36,572 bases of DNA, taken from positions 1 to 36,572 of the IMG/VR virus record IMGVR_UViG_3300021440_000074. One strand, written 5' to 3'. Below, in pieces: positions 29,351 through 35,945 of this stretch. The translations under genes were made by a program, and so were the position numbers. This DNA is from a virus. The notes below the pieces were generated by a model. The model saw only the letters and a list, made by a program, of their open reading frames with translations. It was not told the DNA's origin and ran no database searches. The stretch's first letter is position 1. Every line of letters starts with the position of its first letter.

Positions 29351-31647
29351 TATGCGGCCTCTGCGAATAGGTCATTTTGATTGTCGCTTTTGCTTGCTTC
29401 GTCAAGATTGCGACAAGCAATATCAAAATAAGACTTTTTCAGCTCAGCCCCAACGAATCGGCGTTTGCTTTTCAGACTGATGTACCCCTCAGACCCAATA
29501 CCCGCAAACGGCGAAAACACCAAGTCGCCGGGGTTGCTCCACAGCTCTACGCAGCGTTCAATCACGTCAAGTTGAAGCGGGCAAATATGGCGCTCTTCGT
29601 CTTTTTCCTTTGCCAATTTGTAGTTCAGCACGTCCGTCTGGTCAATATCAAACCACACGGGCGATGCGTACCGCTGCCAAACAGAGATCGAATACAAGCG
29701 CGTCTTTTCCTCTTCGCTTCGTGCGCGGCCCCAGTCTTTTGATTGTGGCGCGTTATAGCTGCTGCCAACGTAATCAAAGAATCGCTCACCGCCACGGGTC
29801 ACAGCGTCCCATTTATCCTCGTCTGCCCATTTACGCATAACGATGATGTAATCAGCCATGCCTTGACGCGATGCGCTCGAATCTTTGCAAAGTTGCTTGT
29901 AAAGCAACCCGTGGTTTTTGGTGCGCTGCATCTCGATTACAGGGTCTTTCCAGATCGTGACGCGGCTATGATACTGCCACCCCTTTGACTCGTACATCTT
30001 GATAATTTCGCCGGGAAAATCGCGCAAGCCCGCAGCGCCGTCACGCCCTTTGTACATGGGCAAGTCTTTGCAGTGGATTGCAGTCAGCCTCCCAGGTTTT
30101 GTAATCCGGTGAAGCTCTTCGGCCAAGTACGAGTAATGGCGCATAAACTTCCCATCGTCCGTACTGTTGCCCATGTCATATTCGGAATCGCTGTAAATGT
30201 AAAGATTGGAAAACGGCGGGCTATAGACGCTAAAACCAATTGAATCAGCCTCGATCATTCGTGCAACGTGAACACAATCGCCATGATGCAACGTCCAATC
30301 TTTGCCTTGTTTTGTCTCAAAATATGGCGTGTCGTTCATCTCTGACTCCTTTTTGTAGGCAATGGAAATTGCCTTGACCATCTCTGATTTCATGACGTTG
30401 TGTTTGGCCTCTTTTTCCTGAATGATGCTCAGAATTGAACGCTCAGAATCAGCGGCCATTACGTAACAATTAACCTCTTGTTTTTGGCCGAATCGGTAGC
30501 AGCGCCGAATGGCTTGGTAGTAGTCTTCGTAGCTATACGAAAGACCAACAAATGCCATGTTTCGGCAGTGTTGCAGATTCAAGCCCATCCCCGCGATGCT
30601 TGGCTTCGTGATCAGGACGCGGATTGACCCATCAATAAAACCGTCAAGACTCTTTTCTTTTTTGTCGATTGAATCAGATCCTCTCAAGTCAACCGCATCA
30701 GGAATAAGCCCCTTCAACGAATCAGCCTCATAGTTTGTATTGCACCAAACTAACCACGGTTCATCGCTTGCATTCACCAACTTTGCAACCTCAGCGGCAC
30801 GACGGCCAATGGTCAATCGCCCCTCTTTGTGTACGCTTGTCGCGTTGATTGTGACGGTGCGAAAAAGCTCACCCTCCGATGGTGGCAAACCATCAGTAGA
30901 AACTTCAACGAACTGTTGACGCAATGCAGGAAGGATGTACGCCGTGCCGTCATAGCCCAAGTCGGCAGGGTTTGACAGGCACACGCTCCACGTTGCGCAC
31001 CATTCCCAAAACTTGCCCGCTGCGTGCGGGCGAAGTACGTATGCGCCAGCTTCCATCGTATCGTTTTGGAAAAAACGCATAATCATCTCGTTGCTTGGCA
31101 TGATGCCCAAAAATGCGGCATGGTTGCCAAGCTCCAAGTAATCGTTAGGGCTTGGCGTGGCTGTACAGGCCAGCCGATATGGGACATTCTCACAAGCTGT
31201 AATCAACGCTTGCTTGGTTTTGCCCATGTAGCTTTTCAGGATTGAGCTTTCATCCAACACTACGCCAACGAATGTAGAAACGTCGAATTTATCAAGCATT
31301 TCGTAATTCGTGATGATGATGTTTTGCGTTACCTCTGACTGAGCGCGGCAGTATTGAATATCAATGCCAAATTTTTGAGCCTCATTCACGGTTTGATGCG
31401 CAACGCATAGCGGGGCAACAATCAGCACCTTCCCCGAAGTGTGTCGCCGCACCTGCTCTGCCCATGCTGTTTGCATTGCCGTCTTGCCAAGGCCTGTATC
31501 CGCAAATATCGCAGCACGCCCTTTCTTGCAAGCCCACGTCACAATCTCACGCTGGAAGTCGAACAACTTTTCATTGATTTGAGAAGGCTCAAACCCAAAC
31601 CAGTCGTTTTTCTCTCGCTTCGATTCAATAAAATCCGTGTATTCCAT
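29350..31647 (-). CDS. SF2 helicase fused to a DNA methyltransferase
   Basis: 765 residues. The N-terminal helicase has Walker A ADTGLGKT at 49-56, a DESS (DEAH-box variant) at 132-135, TATP at 162-165 and QAIRRCYRFGQ (motif VI) at 378-388. The methyltransferase begins near 437; SPPF at 476-479 is the (D/N/S)PPY/F catalytic motif, and FSPFAGIGSEG at 711-721 is the S-adenosylmethionine loop. Motif IV before I marks a beta-type N4/N6 enzyme. Helicase plus methylase in one chain recalls phage P1 DarB. Role inferred: protecting phage DNA from host restriction, or chromatin-like remodelling of incoming DNA. No specificity domain or nuclease is seen. Confidence 0.85.
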   Translation of the reverse strand: MEYTDFIESKREKNDWFGFEPSQINEKLFDFQREIVTWACKKGRAAIFADTGLGKTAMQTAWAEQVRRHTSGKVLIVAPLCVAHQTVNEAQKFGIDIQYCRAQSEVTQNIIITNYEMLDKFDVSTFVGVVLDESSILKSYMGKTKQALITACENVPYRLACTATPSPNDYLELGNHAAFLGIMPSNEMIMRFFQNDTMEAGAYVLRPHAAGKFWEWCATWSVCLSNPADLGYDGTAYILPALRQQFVEVSTDGLPPSEGELFRTVTINATSVHKEGRLTIGRRAAEVAKLVNASDEPWLVWCNTNYEADSLKGLIPDAVDLRGSDSIDKKEKSLDGFIDGSIRVLITKPSIAGMGLNLQHCRNMAFVGLSYSYEDYYQAIRRCYRFGQKQEVNCYVMAADSERSILSIIQEKEAKHNVMKSEMVKAISIAYKKESEMNDTPYFETKQGKDWTLHHGDCVHVARMIEADSIGFSVYSPPFSNLYIYSDSEYDMGNSTDDGKFMRHYSYLAEELHRITKPGRLTAIHCKDLPMYKGRDGAAGLRDFPGEIIKMYESKGWQYHSRVTIWKDPVIEMQRTKNHGLLYKQLCKDSSASRQGMADYIIVMRKWADEDKWDAVTRGGERFFDYVGSSYNAPQSKDWGRARSEEEKTRLYSISVWQRYASPVWFDIDQTDVLNYKLAKEKDEERHICPLQLDVIERCVELWSNPGDLVFSPFAGIGSEGYISLKSKRRFVGAELKKSYFDIACRNLDEASKSDNQNDLFAEAA
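30337..30352 (-). promoter_or_regulatory. Internal ribosome site for a methyltransferase-only product
   Basis: Inside the 765-aa frame, AAGGAGT (30352-30346) precedes in-frame ATG 30339 (codon 437) with a 6-nt spacer. A start here gives a 329-aa protein that begins MNDTPYFETKQGKDW and contains both methyltransferase motifs but no helicase. In the long frame the same bases encode KKESEM. Confidence 0.55.
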
Positions 31648-31658
31648 AAATCACCCAT

Positions 31659-31740
31659 AAAAAAAGGGCTTCACCTGCACTCTCCCCTTGCGGGGTTGGC
31701 CGAACGGTGTAGTACCGCCAGAGTGCATGTGAAACCCTAC
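31659..31740 (-). ncRNA. Structured 5' RNA ending in a terminator before the helicase-methylase gene
   Basis: Arms 31666-31683 and 31720-31737 pair over 18 nt with one wobble and one mismatch. Between them lie a CCCC-GCAA-GGGG hairpin with a GNRA tetraloop (31684-31695) and a second arm pair TGGC/GCCA with inner CGGT/ACCG (31697-31720). On the minus strand the outer stem is followed by seven U, and the helicase-methylase ATG comes 12 nt later. A -10-like TACAAT lies upstream. Transcription attenuator, riboswitch-like element or separate small RNA. Confidence 0.6.
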
Positions 31741-31768
31741 TACATAAACGCGGCCAAGCGCTAGATTG

Positions 31769-31778
31769 ATTGTAACAC
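31769..31778 (-). promoter_or_regulatory. Candidate promoter for the structured RNA and helicase-methylase
   Basis: Read leftward, GTGTTACAAT gives a -10 TACAAT (5 of 6 to consensus) at 31774-31769, overlapping the end of the upstream gene. No good -35 at 16-18 nt was found; TTGAAC is at 20 nt. It shares the GTGTTAC context with the promoters at 2261, 33267, 35957 and 36018. Confidence 0.4.
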
Positions 31779-32140
31779 TAAAGAAGCTCACCCAGTTCAA
31801 CAAGAGCACCATGCGCGGCCTCTTTTTTCCACGCTTTCGCCAGCAGCGGGTCGTTTGCAATGTCGCGCCACTCGCTCACCTGCCTCTCGTGCGCTGCGTC
31901 AAATGCCCTGCGCTTTTCCGCTTTTGGTGCGCCGCCAAAATCGAGCCATTCATGGCAAACATGGCAGCCCCACACGGTATATGCATCGCTTGCCTTCAAT
32001 CCGCGCCCTTTGCCATGCTCCAAAAAATTAGAGTGACAAGCCACCGTTGTCGTGCCATCGTCAAGCAGGCAGTTGTCCACAGCCATGAGCAAGCATCGTT
32101 CGCCCTTTGCGAGTTCGAGTAAGTTTTTATCGCGGCACAT
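31778..32140 (-). CDS. YbcO/DUF1364-like nuclease-family protein
   Basis: 120 residues from ATG 32140 (TGATG overlap). It begins MCRDKNLLELAKGERCLLMA, then CLLDDGTTTVACHSNF, GRGLKASDAYTVWGCHVCHEW and DAAHERQVSEWRDI. The Cys and His pairs in CxxCH and ACHSN fit the zinc and active site of the DUF1364 (PF07102) family, which includes YbcO of lambdoid prophages, an HNH-like nuclease. It acts in DNA recombination or repair in the same operon as RuvC. Followed by the promoter of the next unit. Confidence 0.8.
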   Translation of the reverse strand: MCRDKNLLELAKGERCLLMAVDNCLLDDGTTTVACHSNFLEHGKGRGLKASDAYTVWGCHVCHEWLDFGGAPKAEKRRAFDAAHERQVSEWRDIANDPLLAKAWKKEAAHGALVELGELL

Positions 32141-32478
32141 CACTGTGTAGCCCTCATTTCAATTCGTGCGCTTGCTTCACTACTTCGCAAAACTTCAATC
32201 CGCGCCTGCGCCGCCACCAAAGCCCAGCGCAACGATTCCTCGCGCTCTACGGCTGCGCGTATGCCGTCAAGGTGCGCCGTGTACTCTTCATGCGCGTAAG
32301 CCCATGCTTCGCGATCTACAGCGGTTTTTGCATCGCTTTTTGCCATCAGTATCGCCTTCAGGCTTTTACGGTATTCCTCAAGATAAATCCTATCGCCCTT
32401 GGCTTGGGCATAAGCCTTCGAGTTCCCCAAAATAAAGTCAACCGCTTGATGCGCATCTTTGATTGAGTATTCCTTCAT
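32140..32478 (-). CDS. Conserved phage protein, helical, 112 aa
   Basis: It starts in an ATGA overlap and ends in TGATG. It reads DAVDFILG-like residues (AHQAVDFILGNSKAYAQAKG), then DRIYLEEYRKSLKAILMAKS and a Glu/Ala-rich helix (EESLRWALVAAQARIEVLRS). The YLEE(Y/F)RKSxKAxLM and LRWxLVAAQAxIExxRSxEA landmarks recur across phages next to nuclease and replication genes. No catalytic motif; perhaps a recombination mediator. Function unknown. Confidence 0.75.
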   Translation of the reverse strand: MKEYSIKDAHQAVDFILGNSKAYAQAKGDRIYLEEYRKSLKAILMAKSDAKTAVDREAWAYAHEEYTAHLDGIRAAVEREESLRWALVAAQARIEVLRSSEASARIEMRATQ

Positions 32479-32807
32479 CGCTTGCGCCCCTCTTCAATCA
32501 AGTCAAGCAAATCCTCTAGAGTATTGATCTTTTTCAGTTTTTTATCATACCCGGCGGGGTGTTTGGCTTTGCCCATTTTGTTTTCCTCGGCGTACCAAGT
32601 CAGCCAGTCCAATTCATCGCCCAGCAATTCGCCAAGCGTAATTGTGTAGGACTCGAAAACCGCCCACATGGTTAAACCGTATGTGCCCCCATCCAAAGAC
32701 GCTCCGAAAATCTTGTTGATCACCTCTGTTTGCAGGTCAATATCGGCCTTCATCGAACGCCAGCATTTAAGCAAGATCAGGGCTTTTTCTCGGTCAGGGT
32801 AGGTCAT
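32475..32807 (-). CDS. Hypothetical phage protein, 110 aa
   Basis: I take ATG 32807 (MTYPDREKALILLKCWRSMK), with GGAG 7 nt upstream; the frame to 33026 is antisense-like extension through the previous gene. It continues FGASLDGGTYGLTMWAVFES then LLGDELDWLTWYAEENKMGK and a helical end (KINTLEDLLDLIEEGRKR). Small, mainly helical, with a tryptophan-rich middle. Conserved in phage replication regions as I remember it, but I cannot name a family. Confidence 0.65.
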   Translation of the reverse strand: MTYPDREKALILLKCWRSMKADIDLQTEVINKIFGASLDGGTYGLTMWAVFESYTITLGELLGDELDWLTWYAEENKMGKAKHPAGYDKKLKKINTLEDLLDLIEEGRKR

Positions 32808-33237
32808 GTCGTACTCCATCCGCATTTTCTGCACTTTTCGCGCAATCCAGCACCTCGAAAAATTCATCCACACCTTGCAGCCGGTCACGCTGCCAAACGC
32901 ACGCTTGCGCCGCAGCCTTTGCCTCTTCGTGGTCTTGCAAAAAACACCACTGCAAAAACCCCCGCCAAGCTTCGGGGTACGCAGAATCAAAACCATCAAT
33001 CTTTTTCCACTCGTGGCGTTCGCCAAGCCACTCCATTACGTCGCGCATCATGACGTGCCGCGTTCCTGTGGCAAAGCTCTGCCAGTTCGCGCGGCAAAAA
33101 TCCATAATCGCGCCGGGCGCATAGCTTGCCCGTCCAAGACCGTATCGCACAGCGCCCATGATGGCGATATTGAAATTCAGATCGTTGAACGGATTTGCTT
33201 CAACATATCGTTTCCCAGCTTTCACGTAGTACATCAT
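32794..33237 (-). CDS. Conserved phage protein with RYGLGRxSY motif
   Basis: 147 residues, with TAGGAG before ATG 33237. It begins MMYYVKAGKRYVEANPFNDL. The segment AVRYGLGRASYAPGAIMDFC then MRDVMEWLGERHEWKKIDGF recalls a widespread phage family with a (R)YxLGRxxY and a later R-D(V/I)xxWL. No known active site. It is the first gene after a candidate promoter (33258-33286). Confidence 0.65.
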   Translation of the reverse strand: MMYYVKAGKRYVEANPFNDLNFNIAIMGAVRYGLGRASYAPGAIMDFCRANWQSFATGTRHVMMRDVMEWLGERHEWKKIDGFDSAYPEAWRGFLQWCFLQDHEEAKAAAQACVWQRDRLQGVDEFFEVLDCAKSAENADGVRHDLP

Positions 33238-33257
33238 TTACTCCTATTTATGCATCC

Positions 33258-33286
33258 ATCGTAACACACTACGAAACCAAACGCAA
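33258..33286 (-). promoter_or_regulatory. Candidate leftward promoter
   Basis: Read leftward, -35 TTGCGT (33286-33281), 17 nt, -10 TACGAT (33263-33258) in the GTGTTAC context. The ATG at 33237 follows 20 nt later with a good ribosome site. It overlaps the 3' end of the LuxR-type HTH gene. Confidence 0.5.
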
Positions 33287-33478
33287 GCGCAATGCTTGCA
33301 CACCTAGCCATGCGGATGATTTGCCTTTTCCGTCCAGCTTTTTAACGACTTTCTCCACGATGTATTCGACTTGCTTGTGCGTTATGCCCATCTTTTGCGC
33401 CACGGTCTTGTGATAGTCACCGGAGCAGATTAGCGCGAGTACTTGGCGCTCCTTTAGCGTTAGGTTTGGCTGTCTCAT
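33269..33478 (-). CDS. LuxR/GerE-type HTH protein, 69 aa
   Basis: AGGGGAAA lies before ATG 33478. It consists almost entirely of one LuxR-type HTH: LTLKERQVLALICSGDYHKT, then VAQKMGITHKQVEYIVEKVV and KKLDGKGKSSAWLGVQAL. The LTxxExxVL...GxxxKxxAxxMxIxxxxVxxxxxxVxxKL pattern is the standard signature; there is no receiver or ligand domain. It overlaps the upstream gene by 62 nt in another frame. A free-standing DNA-binding regulator, possibly of phage promoters, is likely; LuxR-type proteins usually act as dimers and activators. Confidence 0.75.
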   Translation of the reverse strand: MRQPNLTLKERQVLALICSGDYHKTVAQKMGITHKQVEYIVEKVVKKLDGKGKSSAWLGVQALRLRLVS

Positions 33479-33707
33479 GTATTTCCCCTGTTTTGTACAG
33501 GCGCAAGATCAATTCTTTGTCGTGCCCCCACTCTGTCCATTGCTTGATGGTTTGCGCCCAGCGTAGGCGCATTGGCTCGGTGTTGCGGGGCTTTTTTGCC
33601 CATTCGGTGATTCGCGTCAAAGCCCTCGCCGCACAATGTGCGCAGCCAAGACTGTGACACTCGTAATATTCGTTCTCTTGGTGATTCGTGCAGTCTGTGC
33701 ATGTCAT
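33417..33707 (-). CDS. Cys-rich, probably zinc-binding protein, 96 aa
   Basis: It starts in an ATGA overlap at 33707, not 33737. The N-terminal 27 residues, MTCTDCTNHQENEYYECHSL then GCAHCAA, hold CxxC...C...CxxC, enough for one or two zinc knuckles. The rest is basic and helical (ALTRITEWAKKPRNTEPMRL). The last 60 nt overlap the HTH gene. DNA binding or nuclease assistance likely; small Cys-rich proteins like this are frequent in the ninB-ninH type regions of phages. Confidence 0.65.
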   Translation of the reverse strand: MTCTDCTNHQENEYYECHSLGCAHCAARALTRITEWAKKPRNTEPMRLRWAQTIKQWTEWGHDKELILRLYKTGEIHETAKPNAKGAPSTRANLLR

Positions 33708-33883
33708 GCCTTCACCATAAAAAACCGCCCGCCGCAAGCGTTACGCCACGTCACTAGATCGCGCTCTATCGCGTCTTGTAGGGCTTCGTTTACGCTTTCC
33801 CATGTACCGCCCATCGCATCAAAAATTTCCCATGCTTGCATCTGGCCGATTGCCAGTAGCTTTAAAAGTGTTTCGGTTCTCAT
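33704..33883 (-). CDS. Small winged-helix-like protein, 59 aa
   Basis: The frame starts in an ATGA overlap at 33883 and ends in another at 33704. It begins MRTETLLKLLAIGQMQAWEI and continues FDAMGGTWESVNEALQDAIE then RDLVTWRNACGGRFFMVKA: helix, helix and a hairpin, the outline of a small winged helix like those seen in phage early operons. Short but well supported by coupling on both sides. Confidence 0.6.
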   Translation of the reverse strand: MRTETLLKLLAIGQMQAWEIFDAMGGTWESVNEALQDAIERDLVTWRNACGGRFFMVKA

Positions 33884-34524
33884 TTGTTTTCCAAGAGTTG
33901 TGTTTTAACCATGTCCGCAAGGCTCAATTTGCCAATTGCAGTTTTGCCACCAGTCGCGCCGCCTTTGCACACAAGCCGCGCCCGGTCTACTTCGCCCACG
34001 ACTGAAGGCTTAGGCACTGGCAATCCCTTTCGTTCATAGTCGCTGTCTGGGCTACGGTCGCCAATCATCACTCGCGGATATTCAAAGCTGCCACGGTTTA
34101 CATAAGCCTTGTGCGCTTCGCAAAACCTGTGCTGTAGGTAGCTCAGGTCTTTTGTTTCGCCACGGCAAATCTTTGGCCAGCCCCCCATATCGTCAATCGC
34201 CGCATGAATTGCAGGGTCATCAAAAACCACGTCTGTGTAAGCCCCAACGGAACTCATGGCCTCTAGCACCTTTCCCCATGCCAGCGCCGCGCGGTCTGTT
34301 GTTGTTCCAGCCAAAGCCCGCACAATGTCCGCAACCTTTGGCGAAAATTGCCCCCGATCTGCGTCCATAGCGTGTTTCGTGAGGGCTTGGCTTACTTGGT
34401 CAAGGTCAAAGCCTTGGCACGCTTGCCACCACAAATCGAGAGTGAATTTTGATGCGTCTTGGCGGTAGTAGGCCAGTGCATCGGTTATCAGTTGGGCAAA
34501 CTCTGCCCGTTCATGTTGGCGCAT
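33880..34524 (-). CDS. DUF6475-like replication partner protein
   Basis: 214 residues from ATG 34524 (GGGGG upstream), not 34551. It begins MRQHERAEFAQLITDALAYY and includes LDLWWQACQGFDLDQVSQAL, then LAWGKVLEAMSSVGAYTDVV then FDDPAIHAAIDDMGGWPKIC. The FxDPxxHxxIxxMGGWxxx...xxxLxYxxxxFxxxY pattern is that of the DUF6475 family, which follows DUF1376 proteins in many phages. By analogy with lambda P it may help load the host helicase at the iterons; that is inference from gene order. Confidence 0.7.
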   Translation of the reverse strand: MRQHERAEFAQLITDALAYYRQDASKFTLDLWWQACQGFDLDQVSQALTKHAMDADRGQFSPKVADIVRALAGTTTDRAALAWGKVLEAMSSVGAYTDVVFDDPAIHAAIDDMGGWPKICRGETKDLSYLQHRFCEAHKAYVNRGSFEYPRVMIGDRSPDSDYERKGLPVPKPSVVGEVDRARLVCKGGATGGKTAIGKLSLADMVKTQLLENK

Positions 34525-35296
34525 GTGACCCCCTTGCCCATTCGTCGGCAACCTTACGATTTCGCGCTTCTAGCGCCTCTTGCTTGTTTAAGCTTGGTGC
34601 TTGTCCAGCGGGTTTACGCTGCGCATACCACCCTGCGTTAAAACCTTGCCATCCAAACTCACAACAAGCCTTCAATGCATCCTCCATTCCAATACCAGCC
34701 TTTTCAGCCTCGCGTTCAATGCCATCAAGAGCGGTTTTTGTAATCGCGGCTTTTTTCTCTTTCCTGAGTTTTACCCAGTCTGCCCAAACCTGTTCGTCAA
34801 CATCTTGGGGCTTGAGTGATGGTGTCGCGCTTGCGCGTGGCTTCTCCTCTTTTATTGGTTTATGGTTAATGGTTCTTGGTTTATGGTTCTTGGTTAATGG
34901 TTCTTGGTTAGGTGGCGAGTCGTGCATATCTCGTGACAATGCGTTAACGCTATGTGCACGACTCGTGCTTAATTGCTTACGCTTCGTTTCTCTATCAATG
35001 GCTATTTGCTTGTTTCTGTCTGCCATTGCGTGATATTCAAGCAAATCTGCAAGCACATCATCATGTGTAAATGTCCCATCGGCTGACTTAATAAAGTACC
35101 GATTCAAGACAAATTTTATGGCTTCAACTTCCTCGGCGCCGCTTGCCCAAAGCCATTGAACCGCCTGCTCCTCGGTTGGGAAGGCCTCACGGTCATAACA
35201 AGCATCAAGCAAAAGCGTGTAAACGCCGTGCTGCAAAAGAGTGAGCCTGCTAGTACGCTTGGCGTAATTGCCAATGTTGCGTTTGTAGTAGTGCAT
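34511..35296 (-). CDS. DUF1376 replication protein with iteron-bearing linker
   Basis: 261 residues from ATG 35296 (TGATG overlap). The first 70 residues, MHYYKRNIGNYAKRTSRLTL then LQHGVYTLLLDACYDREAFP, fit the DUF1376 (PF07120) domain found in phage replication proteins. A basic, polar linker (about 110-155) is encoded by the 14-bp repeats at 34869-34909. The C-terminus is a helical domain (VWADWVKLRKEKKAAITKTA then ALKACCEFGWQGFNAGWYAQ). It resembles lambda O in having DNA sites inside its own linker. It probably binds the origin. Confidence 0.75.
   Translation of the reverse strand: MHYYKRNIGNYAKRTSRLTLLQHGVYTLLLDACYDREAFPTEEQAVQWLWASGAEEVEAIKFVLNRYFIKSADGTFTHDDVLADLLEYHAMADRNKQIAIDRETKRKQLSTSRAHSVNALSRDMHDSPPNQEPLTKNHKPRTINHKPIKEEKPRASATPSLKPQDVDEQVWADWVKLRKEKKAAITKTALDGIEREAEKAGIGMEDALKACCEFGWQGFNAGWYAQRKPAGQAPSLNKQEALEARNRKVADEWARGSHAPT
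34869..34909 (-). repeat. Three 14-bp direct repeats (iterons), candidate replication origin
   Basis: ATGGTTCTTGGTT occurs at 34869-34881, 34883-34895 and 34897-34909, all exact, at a 14-bp period, preceded by a partial copy. As 14 is not a multiple of three, the copies are read in different frames and encode different peptides (NQEPL, TKNHK, PRTIN), so the DNA, not the protein, is what is conserved. The repeats lie in the linker of the DUF1376 gene, like the iterons in lambda O. Confidence 0.7.
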
Positions 35297-35478
35297 CACT
35301 CCACCCCAAGGGCTTCTAGAACAAGATGCTCTTTCTCTTCAACAATTATTTCAAATTGATGGGTGCTGAGATATACGGCACGTGTTTCGCCGTGTTCGTC
35401 TATCTGAGTAATGCAAATAAACCCTTGGCCATCACCTTCAACAGTTGTTTTGTACTCAATATTTAGATTCAAAGACAT
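35296..35478 (-). CDS. Hypothetical protein, 60 aa
   Basis: It starts at ATG 35478, with TGGAG 8 nt upstream; the frame to 35535 runs through the terminator and is rejected. It begins MSLNLNIEYKTTVEGDGQGF, then RAVYLSTHQFEIIVEEKEHL. It resembles the 77-aa gene at 4900 (end YLSxxxFExxVE). It lies directly after a hairpin terminator, so its transcription may depend on readthrough or antitermination. Function unknown. Confidence 0.65.
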   Translation of the reverse strand: MSLNLNIEYKTTVEGDGQGFICITQIDEHGETRAVYLSTHQFEIIVEEKEHLVLEALGVE

Positions 35479-35496
35479 GCAATTCTCCAATAAAAA

Positions 35497-35542
35497 TCCC
35501 CTAGGGCTTGCCGTTAGTACAAGTAACGGGGCCACTAGGGGA
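35497..35542 (-). terminator. Two-tier hairpin terminator in the leftward early operon
   Basis: TCCCCTAG (35497-35504) pairs with CTAGGGGA (35535-35542), and inside it CCGTTA (35511-35516) with TAACGG (35524-35529). On the minus strand TTTTTATT follows. It sits between the two short promoter-proximal genes and the replication gene block, so leftward transcripts would stop here unless readthrough is allowed. Confidence 0.75.
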
Positions 35543-35604
35543 GTCTTAAACCTTTAGCGTAACCATCTTGTACATGGCTATATCTAAAGGTTCACGGGTA
35601 AATT

Positions 35605-35802
35605 CTAACCGATTTCGGGCGGTCTGCCAAAGTAAACCAGCAGCTTTTCGCTGCGTTTTTTCGTGATTGTCCAGCCCCGAGCCTTCAAATCGGCAAGGCG
35701 CTTGTGCGGGCATACGCTGGGCAACGCCTCGCAAATATCAACGCTTGTAGCGCCGCGCTTGCGTTGTAGCAGTTTGCCAAGTCGTTCAAGTTGGGTTTTC
35801 AT
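35605..35802 (-). CDS. Helix-turn-helix protein, 65 aa
   Basis: It begins MKTQLERLGKLLQRKRGATS, then VDICEALPSVCPHKRLADLK and ARGWTITKKRSEKLLVYFGR. This is a compact HTH (IxLLxRxRGxTSxDIxExLPSxxPxKRLxDLKxRGW...), close to the HTH_39 (PF14090) type. It has a weak AAAGGTG ribosome site and overlaps the previous gene by 17 nt. As the second gene of the leftward promoter it is a candidate transcription regulator, possibly of the operators named here. Confidence 0.75.
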   Translation of the reverse strand: MKTQLERLGKLLQRKRGATSVDICEALPSVCPHKRLADLKARGWTITKKRSEKLLVYFGRPPEIG

Positions 35803-35938
35803 TTTTCACCTTTGCGTATTCTTTGAGAATCCAGCGTTCAAACCACTCGCGCCCCCGAGCCTTCATTACAGCTCGCAGTTTTGCCAAGTGCCCATTTTTC
35901 AACCGGACGGAGCCGACTTCAGAAGGTTGTGCATTCAT
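35786..35938 (-). CDS. Small basic protein, 50 aa, first gene of the leftward operon
   Basis: ATG 35938, MNAQPSEVGSVRLKNGHLAK then LRAVMKARGREWFERWILKE. It could be a small Arc-like or HTH DNA-binding protein, but no clear motif is seen. No ribosome site precedes the ATG, and the predicted transcription start falls at or next to it, so it may be translated from a leaderless mRNA. Upstream in-frame codons to 35974 would lie in the promoter and are rejected. Confidence 0.55.
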   Translation of the reverse strand: MNAQPSEVGSVRLKNGHLAKLRAVMKARGREWFERWILKEYAKVKNENPT

Positions 35939-35945
35939 GGGCGCT

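Noticed and set aside
34851-34913. Simple-sequence expansion rather than an origin
   Set aside because: Copies are exact over 13 bp at a fixed 14-bp period and confined to the linker of a replication gene, which fits iterons better than slippage.
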